A stretch of 64,000 nucleotides of DNA from Closterium sp. Naga37s-1 (lineage: Eukaryota > Streptophyta > Zygnematophyceae > Desmidiales > Closteriaceae), in assembly GCA_947471745.1 (NCBI GenBank), contig CANJKZ010001023.1, positions 1,743,501 to 1,807,500 on the forward strand. Reading direction: 5' to 3'. Positions 56,009 through 64,000 of this stretch are shown here, in pieces. Position 1 is the first letter of the stretch. The number at the start of each line of letters is the position of its first letter. The notes beneath the pieces are model-generated. The model saw only the letters and a program-made list of their open reading frames with translations. It ran no database searches and had not been told where the DNA came from. The position numbers and the translations under genes are program-made.

Positions 56009-59000
56009 CTACGGCGGTTGATGCGTCATCTCCGGATTGCTCCAGATGGAGCTGAAGGTTATCTTCCACGTCAGCGGAGTAGCACTGCTGCATACCCTCC
56101 TCATCACTACTGCTTTGTCAGCCTCCAGATGAGACCAATTTCCACCACTCATTGCGAGGCCCTTTTTCCTTGTTGTCATCTCCCGCGCCAAGCAGTAGGC
56201 CCTTACATGCGCGACAAAGTTTACCATCACTTGCCGGACCACCCTTCCAAATTGGAACCTTTCATTCCTCCAGCACGCGTTGCATCTTGCTAGCCACACT
56301 TGGTGCAGCGCGGTTGCAATTAATGTCCCTTCCGGAAAACCCGATTTCTTGCTCCTCGGCATGAACAACAGGTCCTCCAAGTCATCCCACATTAGTGCCT
56401 GGTTCATTTTTGCCAGCCCCCTCTTCAGAAGTGACAACACCCCTTGCACCGCCGGGCAGTTGAGGAGGCAGTGTTCTGGGGTCTCCTCCTCTCCACAGTG
56501 CGGACACATCACCCTGTTCCCCCGGAAAAACAACCTCGACCCCACCTGTAGATTCCTGTAGTGCAATCGTAGCAAAATTTCACGTGCCCGCCGTGGGGTG
56601 GCAAGCGTGTCCCTTTGCTCGATGACTCTGTCCCACCCAATCTCCCCCTTCTCACCCTCCCATCTTCTCTGCTTCCTCCGTGTGCGTGCCGAGCTAGCTA
56701 GCGCTGTCCTGATCCCCTTGAGCGGTAGCAGCTCGCCTTCTTTGCACACCTCTGATAGCTTCATCCTGGTGCTAGCGCACCCCATGGGTCCCAAAGCCAT
56801 ACAGCCCAGCGTGGAGATCGGCACCCCGCTTCGCAGCCCAAAGTCAACAGTGAGGTTCTCCTCGTAAGGCGTGAAGCGACCGTCCTCCTCCATATCACAT
56901 AACTTCCCCACCACCTTGTCCTCTTTCGTGCCAGCGACCTGCCAGTATGTAAACCCCCCTGCGGCTCTTCTTTGCCGCAGCAGATTCACCGATGCCACCA
57001 CTTCATCACCGGTGAGCTTCCCCAAGACCACTTCTCTCCAACCCTGCGGTGCCGCCTTGAAGGCCGCAAGCGCCCATTTAGTCTTTTCTTTGCACCCCAA
57101 TTCCCTTGTCAGCACATCCAGCTCCTTGAGGGTGCACGTCCCGTCCAGGTGCGTCCGTATTACGTCTCTCATTCTCATGCCCAGCAGTCCCGCCGTACCC
57201 TTTTGATTCCCGAAAGGGCTTGCACCTCTGAAGGGGATCTTCCAGTTGAAGGCCAGATGCTCCTGCTCCGCCTCCTACCGGCTCGTGGGCTCCGGCAGTT
57301 TGCAAAAGGGGGAGTCCCAGAAAATCAATACCATCTCCTTCCATCTCGCGCTCCCCTTAAGCCAGTGTTTTTGCAGGGACTTGTGCGCGAAGACGGTGTC
57401 CAGGCCCAAAGGCATCTCCGTTGCCTTTTCCGCCAGCCACTTCTTCACTGAATCAGCTTTCAGCACCAGTCGACAGACGTTCCGCACCGCCATGCTGTCC
57501 ACTCTTTGCCGAGGGCAGATCACTCCCAGCCCCCCGTCCTTCCGCGGTGTACACGCCAGCTCATAATTCCACAAGATGAAGCACTTCTCCTCCACCGCTT
57601 CCCCTTTCGATATGAAGGTGTGACAAATCCTGTGAATCCTCTTCCAGATCTCCTCCGGGGGCAGGTAAATTTGCGCCTGGAAGAGAAAAATTGGGACCAC
57701 GTAGCAGTTGATTATTGTCACCCGCGCCGATGTCGTCAGATGTTTCATCTCCCAGTGCGCTAACTCTCCCTTTGCCCTGTCCAACGCTTTGTTCCAGGAC
57801 GGGTTGGGATCACCGTTGGGGGTAATCCAAATTCCCAGCAGCCGCTCCGGTTTATCCTTTTCCGCCCACTTGTACTTCAGCCCCGACGGCGCCTCCTTCC
57901 CGCGGTTCTTCCCCAGCGGGAACACCGCCGTCTTCTCTTGGTTCACCTTCAGGCCTGAGATTTCTCCGAAATTCTCCAGCACCTCTGCCGCTGCGACGAG
58001 CTGCTCCTGACCATGCAGCAGCAGCGAGGTATCATCGGCGTACCCCAGGTACGCTATCCGTCCGATTCCGCGCTTCCCCACCCCCAGCTTCTTGCGATTG
58101 ATTTCTTGACACAGTGGCTCCACCGCGCAGAGAAAGAGGTAAGGCGCGAGCGGACAGCCTTGCCGCACCCCCTTCTCCACAGCCACCCTCTCCCCTGTCC
58201 AACCATTGATATGCAGCCTTGTTCCAGCATCTTTGTGTAGCCCTTCCGTCCAGGCTATGAAGTTTTCCGGGAGCCCCATCTTCCGCAGTGTGCCGAAGAG
58301 AAATTCCCGGGAGATGGAGTCAAATGCCTTTTGAAAATCCACCATCAGTAAGAACCAGTCGTCTTTACCGCCGTCCCCTGCTTCGATGGCGTCTGCTACT
58401 ACTGCCACCGCGTTTGCCAATTGCCGGCCCGGTATGAAGCCATACTGGTCCTCCGAGATGACTTCATGCAGCACTTTCTTTAGCCTGCTTGCCATCACTT
58501 TCGCCACGATCTTGTACACTGTGCTTAGTAGTGTAATCGGCCGATAATTCCCCATGTCCTCCTTGTCCCCCTTCTTGTGCAGCAGGATGGTGACCGCCGT
58601 GGAAACATTCAGCGGCAGCTCCGCCCCCCGCGTGAAGTCCCTCACAAGCTCCATCAGCATTGGACCTAGTAGGTCCCAGTTGCGTTCAAACAGCTCTTTT
58701 GGTAGTCCATCGGAGCCTGGTGATTTCCCCGGTGCTAGCTCCCGAACCGCTTTCCGCACCTCCTCCTCTGTCCATGGCGCGCTTAACGCCGCACTGCTGT
58801 CGTCTCCCAGCCGCTTCTGTAAGTCCGGCTGGCCCTCTCCAATGTCCGCTCTTCCTGCCGCGCACTGAAAAGCGTCGCTGAAAATCTTCGTTGCCGCTGT
58901 GAGGATATCCCTTGCTCCTGAGTAGCTCACCCCGTGCCGAGACACCGCTCTGATTGAAGTATTTGCCTTCTTCATTTTGATTTGCGCAGATAGAGTGCCT

Positions 59001-60109
59001 GACGCTGCTTCACCGTCCAGCTGCACCTTTAGCCCGGCCCATGCCTGCAGCTTCTCCTTGTGGCTACGCTCATACGCCTCCAACAGCTCCTCTTTCCTGA
59101 AGAGTATCCTCCCCGTGCGCTGACAGTGTGGGTACCTCATCACCCTAAGCCGAAGACGATCCACTTCCCGGGAGAGGTGAGCCCTCGTTGCCTCCGCTCG
59201 CTTCCTCTCCTCCCGCGAGTAGGCCTTTAAGCATGATGTCAACCTTGCCAGCACCTTATCCACCGACATTCCCGTCTCTGCAAGTATTTCCTGCACAATT
59301 TTCCGCACCCCTTTCTGCTTCGCTTGTGCTGCCCGCAGCCTCCAGATGCCCGGACCATGTTTTACCGCCGCTGTTGATTCCAGGAGAACCGCGACCGCGT
59401 ACCAGTGGTCCGTCATATCATTTGTGATCCCCACATGCTTAACCTCTGCCAGCTTGCCCAACAGGGGTGATGACACCAGTGCTCTGTCAATCCTGAAGCT
59501 GGTCCTGGTCGACTTCGCGAAGAAGGTATATTCACGCTTGTCCGGATGCATGTAGCGGAAGGCATCTCTCAAGTATGTACTCCCCCAACAGCCCAGAAGC
59601 CTTTGGTTCTCCGTTGTCGAGCCCGACTGTGAAGTGCGGTCAAGGTCCGGATCTTCCACCACATTCAGATCTCCCATCACCAAGATATTTGGAACTGCTG
59701 GCAAGGTTTGAATGAACGGCTCCAGTCAGTCTCTGTAAAAACTGCTCCTGTTGACCGCCTGTGCTGGGAGATACCCCGCCAACAGCAAAATGTCCATCCC
59801 TCCTCAGCGGGCCACCACCGCGAGGAGCCTTCCCGAGTCATGTGCGAAGGTATTGACGAATGACATTCCCGGTACGAAGCTTACAACCGCAACCCCTCCT
59901 GCTTGTTCACTTGGTCCTGGTCCAATGGCTGCTACATTAGCTGCTCCTAGTTGTGTCCAGAAGTTATGGTCCGCCTGAGTCCTGGTGTCTGATAAAACTG
60001 CCACGTCTGTCTTTTCTCTCATCCATTTTTTGCATTTCTCTTGTTTCTCCAGGCTGCCGAGTCCGTTGATGTTGAACCCGCAGAAATTTATGGTATATGC
60101 CTTGCCCAT
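56009..60109 (-). pseudogene. LINE ORF2: endonuclease and reverse transcriptase, three premature stops
   Basis: One continuous frame of about 1367 codons from ATG 60109 (MGKAYTINFCGFNINGLGS), broken only by TGA (59804-59806), TGA (59726-59728, where relatives would have Trp) and TAG (57275-57277). N-terminal APE-type endonuclease: FNINGL, VLSDTRTQ and ILVMGDLNVVEDPDLDRT. RT: LAPGKSPGSDGLPKELFE, NYRPITLLSTVYKIVAKVMA, DQYGFIPGRQ, FLLMVDFQKAFDSISREF, RQGCPLAPYLF and the catalytic LGYADDTSLLLHG (about 58040-58080). The C-terminal zinc knuckle CPHCGEEETPEHCLLNC (about 56450-56515) is typical of plant LINE RTs. No RNase H domain seen. Otherwise well preserved, so it died recently. Confidence 0.92.
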
Positions 60110-60259
60110 TGATCAACAGCTGTGAAGCCCCTTCACATCCACGGGCTGTGGTGATACAAGCAACAACTGATACAGGTGAGCCGCTGAAACTAGCTCCGGA
60201 ACAGCACAACACAACACCATCACTACTGCAGCTGCTGGTACCGCTACGTCCTGTAACAC

Positions 60260-61011
60260 TTAGACACCGAACTCCTTCCTGATCGCCAACAGATTTGTCG
60301 CTCCCCTGCTGTTGCGTGTTGCAGAGCCATCCTTGTTCAGGCCCGAGAAATGCTTGTAGGACTCCAGATGGGTGGTCGCCTGTGCGAAGGTCGCACCGTG
60401 TGCCTTCTCGCAAACCGCCTGCACACACACCCACGTCTCCTTCGACCCTCCCGTTGAGATAAGCGCAATAGCGGGATCCAGAAGAATATTCTTGACCGCA
60501 CCTGCAGCTTTCAACGAGGCAGCTATGTGTCGAGCGCACAGCTTCAGCATCCGTAAAGGGTAAGTTGATGAAAAAGGTAATGATGGACAGATGGAAAGCG
60601 GCAGCGTCTGTTCCATTGAGCTCATGAATCCTCTGCAGCGTGAGATTCCACTTGCTGATGTTCTCATGACGAGCTGCCACGTAAGCGTCGTGGTTCTTTG
60701 ACGCATGCTGACCGTTGCAGAAAGAACAGGTGAGAGTCAGGTAGTGCACCAGCAGATGTCTCCCAGGAGTAACCTCCACCGTGTGACGCCAGCGGTACAT
60801 ATCCCCTTCGTGCGACAGCACCAACCCCTTAACCTTGTCCGTGTTCATCCCATTGACCGGGTTCTGCGCACGGTGGAAGGCCAGACCTTTGGCAAAAGCA
60901 CTGCGGCCACGCTTCTCCAAGGCAACATCAACCAAAGCCTTCCTGATCATTTCTGGGGAGATCTCCGCCGACACACCCCTGAACAGTACTTCGATAACAG
61001 CCGGGTTAGTA
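60260..61011 (-). pseudogene. LINE ORF1, distal part
   Basis: After element F the frame continues EVLFRGVSAEISPEMIRKAL, AFHRAQNPVNGMNTDKVKG, RWRHTVEVTPGRHLLVHYL, then CSFCNGQHASKNH (CCHH-type knuckle), WNLTLQRIHELNGTDAAAFH. A frame change near 60550 leads to LKAAGAVKNILLDPAIALIS and HFSGLNKDGSATRNSRGATN before the stop at 60260. This is the RNA-binding ORF1 protein of the LINE; 150 bp separate it from ORF2. Confidence 0.75.
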
Positions 61012-61016
61012 GCACG

Positions 61017-61146
61017 TGTCAGAATGTTATCTTATGCTCTAGCCTATAGTGGGGTGCTCTATAGCGAGTACAACCCTTCTAGGGTTTGCTATTTGTATCC
61101 TCATTCTTGCTAGTGCAATGCTCTTCTTTCTTCTAAACTTTAAACA
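61017..61146 (+). repeat. Element F 5' LTR
   Basis: TGTCAGAATGTTATC to ACTTTAAACA, 130 bp, with CTAGGGTTT at 61079-61087. Differs from the 3' copy at one position (GCCTATAG versus GCCTGTAG). Confidence 0.95.
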
Positions 61147-62425
61147 TGCTATCAGAGCAGGTCGATCCCCTTGGATCGATCCTGTGGGTGGGCTTACCAC
61201 CTCCTAGCTTCCGCTGCAACTCCTACCACTACACTCGGTGCCGCACGCCCCGTGGCGTGTGGCAGTTTTCTTCCCGCCGTGCGCCCCGAGGCGCGCGGCG
61301 GTTTTCTTCCCGCCGTGCGCCCCGAGGCGCGCGGCGGTTTTCTGCCCGCCGTGCGCCCCGAGGCGCGCGGCGGTTCTCTGCCCGCTGTGCGCCCCGAGGC
61401 GCGCGGCGGGCTTCGGCCCCGTCAACCGTCGCGTCGCCCTCGGGAGGCACCGCGACGGGCGACGGGGACCCGTTCGTCGCCCCCCGTCGCCCGTCGTGGC
61501 CTGCGCGCGGCCCGTACAGGCAGCGCGCGACCCGTACGGGCTGTGCCAGGCCCGCGCGCGACCCGTACGGGCTGCGCCAGGCCCGCGCGCCACCCGTACG
61601 GGCTGCGCCAGGCCCGCGCGCGGCCCGTACGGGCGGCGCCAGGCCCGCGCGCGGCTCAGGCCGCCTACGCGCGGTTCGGGCGACCCTACCAGGCCCGTGG
61701 TGGGCCCGCTCCTTGCTGCCCCTGCCCTCCCTACTGTCCCCCAGCGCTTCTACTCGTGCCCCACCCCTCCTACTCCCCATTCTCCTGTATTAGGGTTTGG
61801 GGGTGCGGGGTATGGGGGTGCACCCACTGTGTACTGTTCCCTGCTCCTCCTCCTCCTCCGTCTCCCTGTGCTGCAGCTGCCGCTGAGGGGGGGTGGACGT
61901 GTTGGAGCCGGTGGAGTGGTACTAAGGGGGGGTGAAGGGGGAGTGGAGCTAGCGGTGTAGCAGCGGGTATGTGCCAGGGGGGAGTGGGATAGTTTGGGGA
62001 AGCTGAATGGAGGTTGCCGTCGTGTCGCCAGCAGCACCTGTATTCCGGGGACTTCGTCCGGTAGCCCAGTCGTAGCCAGCTGTGCCAGCCGCCCGTGGGT
62101 CCGTTGCTCGTCTGCCGCTACTTTAGCCGCGGGGCCTGTTACTCCTGTATTCCGGGGACTTCGTCCGGTAGCCGCTGTGCCAGTCTGCCTCCTGTTGCCT
62201 GTGTGTCTGCAGCTTCAGCCGTCGCCTCCTATCTCCTCTCCTCTCACTCTCTATCCTCCTCCTCACTTGCCCGTTGTGACTACCACTAGCTTTGCTCATA
62301 ATTGTGAACTTAAACTATTGCTTCTTGAACTTGTGCTCAGAATGTGTGGTGACATTGTGATCCACCCTGAGCTTGTACTCCTTTGCTTACTCTGCTGATT
62401 ACACCCCACTTTGGCTATGGGGGTG
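61147..62425 (+). repeat. Element F internal region with two tandem arrays
   Basis: PBS at 61147. A 36-bp array (about 61242-61415, five units containing GCGCCCCGAGGCGCGCGGCG). A 31-bp array (about 61530-61655, containing CCCGTACGGGCTGCGCCAGG). Because 31 is not a multiple of three, all frames drift, and three overlapping plus-strand frames are open (61146-61793, 61171-61935, 61238-61960) without any known domain. A second duplicated segment, GTATTCCGGGGACTTCGTCC, occurs at 62040 and again at 62143. It ends in the family 3' UTR block. Confidence 0.85.
62331..62425 (+). promoter_or_regulatory. Element F conserved 3' UTR segment and polypurine tract
   Basis: 62331-62375 (GTGACATTGTGATCCACCC) matches the blocks in C, D and E. 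CACTTTGGCTATGGGGGTG abuts the 3' LTR. Its survival in an element with no genes supports a cis role. Confidence 0.65.
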
Positions 62426-62555
62426 TGTCAGAATGTTATCTTATGCTCTAGCCTGTAGTGGGGTGCTCTATAGCGAGTACAACCCTTCTAGGGTTTGCTA
62501 TTTGTATCCTCATTCTTGCTAGTGCAATGCTCTTCTTTCTTCTAAACTTTAAACA
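62426..62555 (+). repeat. Element F 3' LTR
   Basis: 130 bp, TGTCAGAATG to TTTAAACA, followed by the GCACG duplication. Confidence 0.95.
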
Positions 62556-62560
62556 GCACG

Positions 62561-63247
62561 CTCCCTTGTGTAAACCGCATTCTCAGGATGCTGCCAGTGC
62601 AACTTAATGGTTATCTTATCCAGACACTTATGCTCCACCGTCTGACACCAGGCGAAGTTTGCATCCGCAACGTTGACAAAGGTCACATGCAGGCGACCAT
62701 AGCGCTTCTTGACCAGGTACGTAGGAGTCAGTTCCTGGAAGGTCGTCGTGGTTGCAGCATCTTTTGTAAGTGACTCTTCCCAGAAAATGAGTAGCTGCTT
62801 GAGTGTTTCCATAACCCTGGGCACTTCAGAAACGTATTTGTTAGGAACAAGCAGGGTAATCGGAAACATTGCGTGAGAAGCAAGTTCACCCAGCTTCGCC
62901 TGATCCGCGGCTTCATCAGGATCGTTGCTCAGGTAACCGTCATCTTCCACCTCCTTTTCATTTACCGATGTACGCGATGACTCCCCTGCGTCACTGTCCT
63001 TAGACACCTTCCCTAATCCTTCCGCGTCATTGATGCCTTTCCCTTTCCTCAGGGCTTCGGCATTCGCCGGTGCAGCATTGAGCAGCTCGTCGAAGGGACC
63101 AGTAGTCTTCTTCATAATCAGCGATGGCGAGGCAACCAAAGGAGCCATTGACAGTGGTGAACGAATCGGCGTCCTTGGCGAGGTATGCTTGGTTGGAGCT
63201 CCCGTGACTGTAGCGTCAGCAGCAGCAGAGGATGCGTTGGAGGCCAT
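62561..63247 (-). pseudogene. LINE ORF1, N-terminal part
   Basis: ATG at 63247 (MASNASSAAADATVTGAPTK) starts a Ser/Pro/Thr-rich and then acidic region (NEKEVEDDGYLSNDPDEAAD). A folded segment follows, FPITLLVPNKYVSEVPRVME, YGRLHVTFVNVADANFAWCQ and ITIKLHWQHPENAVYTRERA, which could be an RRM-like nucleic-acid-binding domain. It is cut by element F; the frame rejoins as RERA-TNPAVIEVLF at 61011. The upstream open frame to 63637 lacks clear homology and is probably 5' UTR. Confidence 0.75.
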
Positions 63248-63764
63248 CGTGCGATGATGAAATGAAGCTCCGTGAAAGCAACCACTGGCTGATAATGAGC
63301 TGAGACTGAGCACGTAAACTTGATCGGTCTTCTTTTTATGATGCCTGAACAGATGCTGCTGATGCTCCTGAGAGCGGTTGTTGGTAGATCTCGAGAAAAC
63401 ATTTCGTAGCCTTGATAGTTGTCTCGCGTAGACCCTGTTGGAAGTATCCTGGATGTTAGTTAGAGTACCAAAGGCAACCGTGGACCAATGAAAACCAGAC
63501 ACCTGTTTACCCTGACTAACAAGAATAGACTGAATACCTTCTGTGTAGGTACAATTACTATGTCTACTTGTTAAGCTTGACAAGGCGCTTACAACGGTGT
63601 GCTTGATATTAAACATTGATAAGAAATGGTGTACCATTGCTGATCCTTATGTCCTGGACAGAATCCATGGCGGCCTTGGAGTCCGAGTCATTGTCATTGT
63701 CATTGTCTGGTTTCCAGAATCTAAATTCAATACATGCACCCTTACGAGATTAAAACGCGCATAT
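63248..63764 (-). other. Probable LINE 5' UTR, no gene seen
   Basis: Upstream of ORF1 on the minus strand. One frame is open to 63637 but its sequence shows no domain. A short ATTGTCATTGTC repeat lies at 63692-63710. Confidence 0.35.
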
Positions 63765-63956
63765 TTATAGTGAGATCCCAAAACTGCTCACTATATAGCT
63801 TCTCGTAGTTTGACATTGGAGCACATTGTATCGAATTTGTGTCCAGCCATTATTGTCGCACTGCAGTAGTTGGTCATCTCCAAACCCAAACCACTTCGTC
63901 CACACCAGCGCGCGTCCTCCTTTATAAGTCGCTCCTCGCGCATTGTGCGACGCCAT
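63765..63956 (-). CDS. Short ORF of unknown function at window edge
   Basis: ATG at 63956 opens a 63-codon frame (MASHNARGATYKGGRALVWT, then WFGFGDDQLLQCDNNGW). I do not recognise it. Its mix of residues is unlike the transposon proteins, so it may be a first exon of a host gene or part of the LINE 5' end. It could equally be chance. Confidence 0.2.
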   Translation of the reverse strand: MASHNARGATYKGGRALVWTKWFGFGDDQLLQCDNNGWTQIRYNVLQCQTTRSYIVSSFGISL

Positions 63957-64000
63957 GGTGCGAGCAAAAACTGAGAGCTTCTGGATGAAAGTAGGTTACT

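Larger units (their letters stand above)
61017..62555 (+). mobile_element. Element F: 1539-bp non-autonomous LTR retrotransposon (TRIM-like)
   Basis: Two 130-bp LTRs (61017-61146, 62426-62555) with one difference. TSD GCACG at 61012-61016 and 62556-62560. PBS TGCTATCAGAGCAGG at 61147-61161. GC-rich repeat leader 61230-61690. The family 3' UTR block is at 62331-62375, followed by the polypurine tract GGCTATGGGGGTG. No gag, protease, integrase or RT sequence. It sits antisense in LINE ORF1. Very recent, and must rely on proteins from relatives such as C or D. Confidence 0.93.
55878..63247 (-). mobile_element. L1-like LINE, two ORFs, interrupted by element F
   Basis: Minus strand: ORF1 (63247-62561 continued at 61011-60260), ORF2 (60109-56009), a short 3' UTR and a poly(A) tail (T-runs at 55878-55907 on the plus strand). 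The order and the endonuclease plus RT domains fit a plant L1-type non-LTR element. The 5' UTR probably extends right of 63247; I found no target duplication, so the 5' end is open. Element F (61017-62555) splits ORF1. Confidence 0.88.

Noticed and set aside
59726-59806. TGA codons in LINE ORF2 as recoded sense codons
   Set aside because: A TAG also interrupts the same frame and element C has ordinary TAG/TGA stops; premature stops are the simpler reading.

Overview
This is a repeat-dominated stretch of a nuclear genome, most likely a green plant or streptophyte alga. Almost all recognisable coding sequence comes from Ty1/copia LTR retrotransposons, with one chromodomain Ty3/gypsy family and one L1-like LINE. 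Evidence for the lineage: copia PBS sites of the form TGGTATCAGAGC, a chromovirus integrase tail, and GC-rich polyproteins with long glycine tracts. The lineage is inferred; no host marker gene identifies the species. Only the two edges show weak candidates for host exons (230-967 and 63765-63956). I saw no bacterial operon, CRISPR array, rRNA or tRNA gene.

Most of the window resolves into insertions inside insertions, dated by 5-bp target-site duplications (TSDs) and by host reading frames that rejoin once the insert is removed. Left part: B, an old minus-strand copia (2061-2459 plus 8751-about 13450), is split by A, a plus-strand copia (2460-8750, TSD GAAA), and by a solo LTR (13458-13632, TSD GTATG). 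G, a decayed copia (13900-17580), follows.

Centre: H, a decayed copia (18536-22180 plus 37697-about 40590), is split by J, another copia (22181-37696, TSD CTCAT). J contains L, a gypsy element (25332-34735, TSD ACAKG). L contains C, a nearly intact copia (27168-34290, TSD ATGGG), placed exactly in the chromodomain codons. H also carries a solo LTR in its RT gene (38579-38713, TSD GATTG) and an unclassified insert (about 20165-21265).

Right part: E, a decayed plus-strand copia (about 41250-55380), is split by K, a gypsy fragment (about 41690-42729); by a 1737-bp solo-LTR-like element (45288-47024, TSD GTACT); and by D, a full-length minus-strand copia (47537-54832, TSD TCGAG). D has identical 135-bp LTRs and one uninterrupted gag-pol frame of 1974 codons, so it is the youngest and the best candidate for a recently active element. 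A minus-strand LINE follows (about 55880 to beyond 63247). Its ORF1 is interrupted by F, a 1539-bp non-autonomous LTR element with no pol (61017-62555, TSD GCACG).

C, D, E, F and two solo LTRs form one superfamily. They share very short LTRs (about 130-175 bp) with a telo-box-like TTAGGGTTT core. C, D, E and F also share a 44-45 nt segment in the 3' untranslated region and a CTATGGGGGTG-like polypurine tract, and C, D and F have GC-rich tandem-repeat leaders between PBS and gag. F keeps these cis features and has lost all protein genes, so it looks like a passenger mobilised in trans by C/D-type relatives. This short-LTR superfamily and its parasite F are the most noteworthy system in the window.
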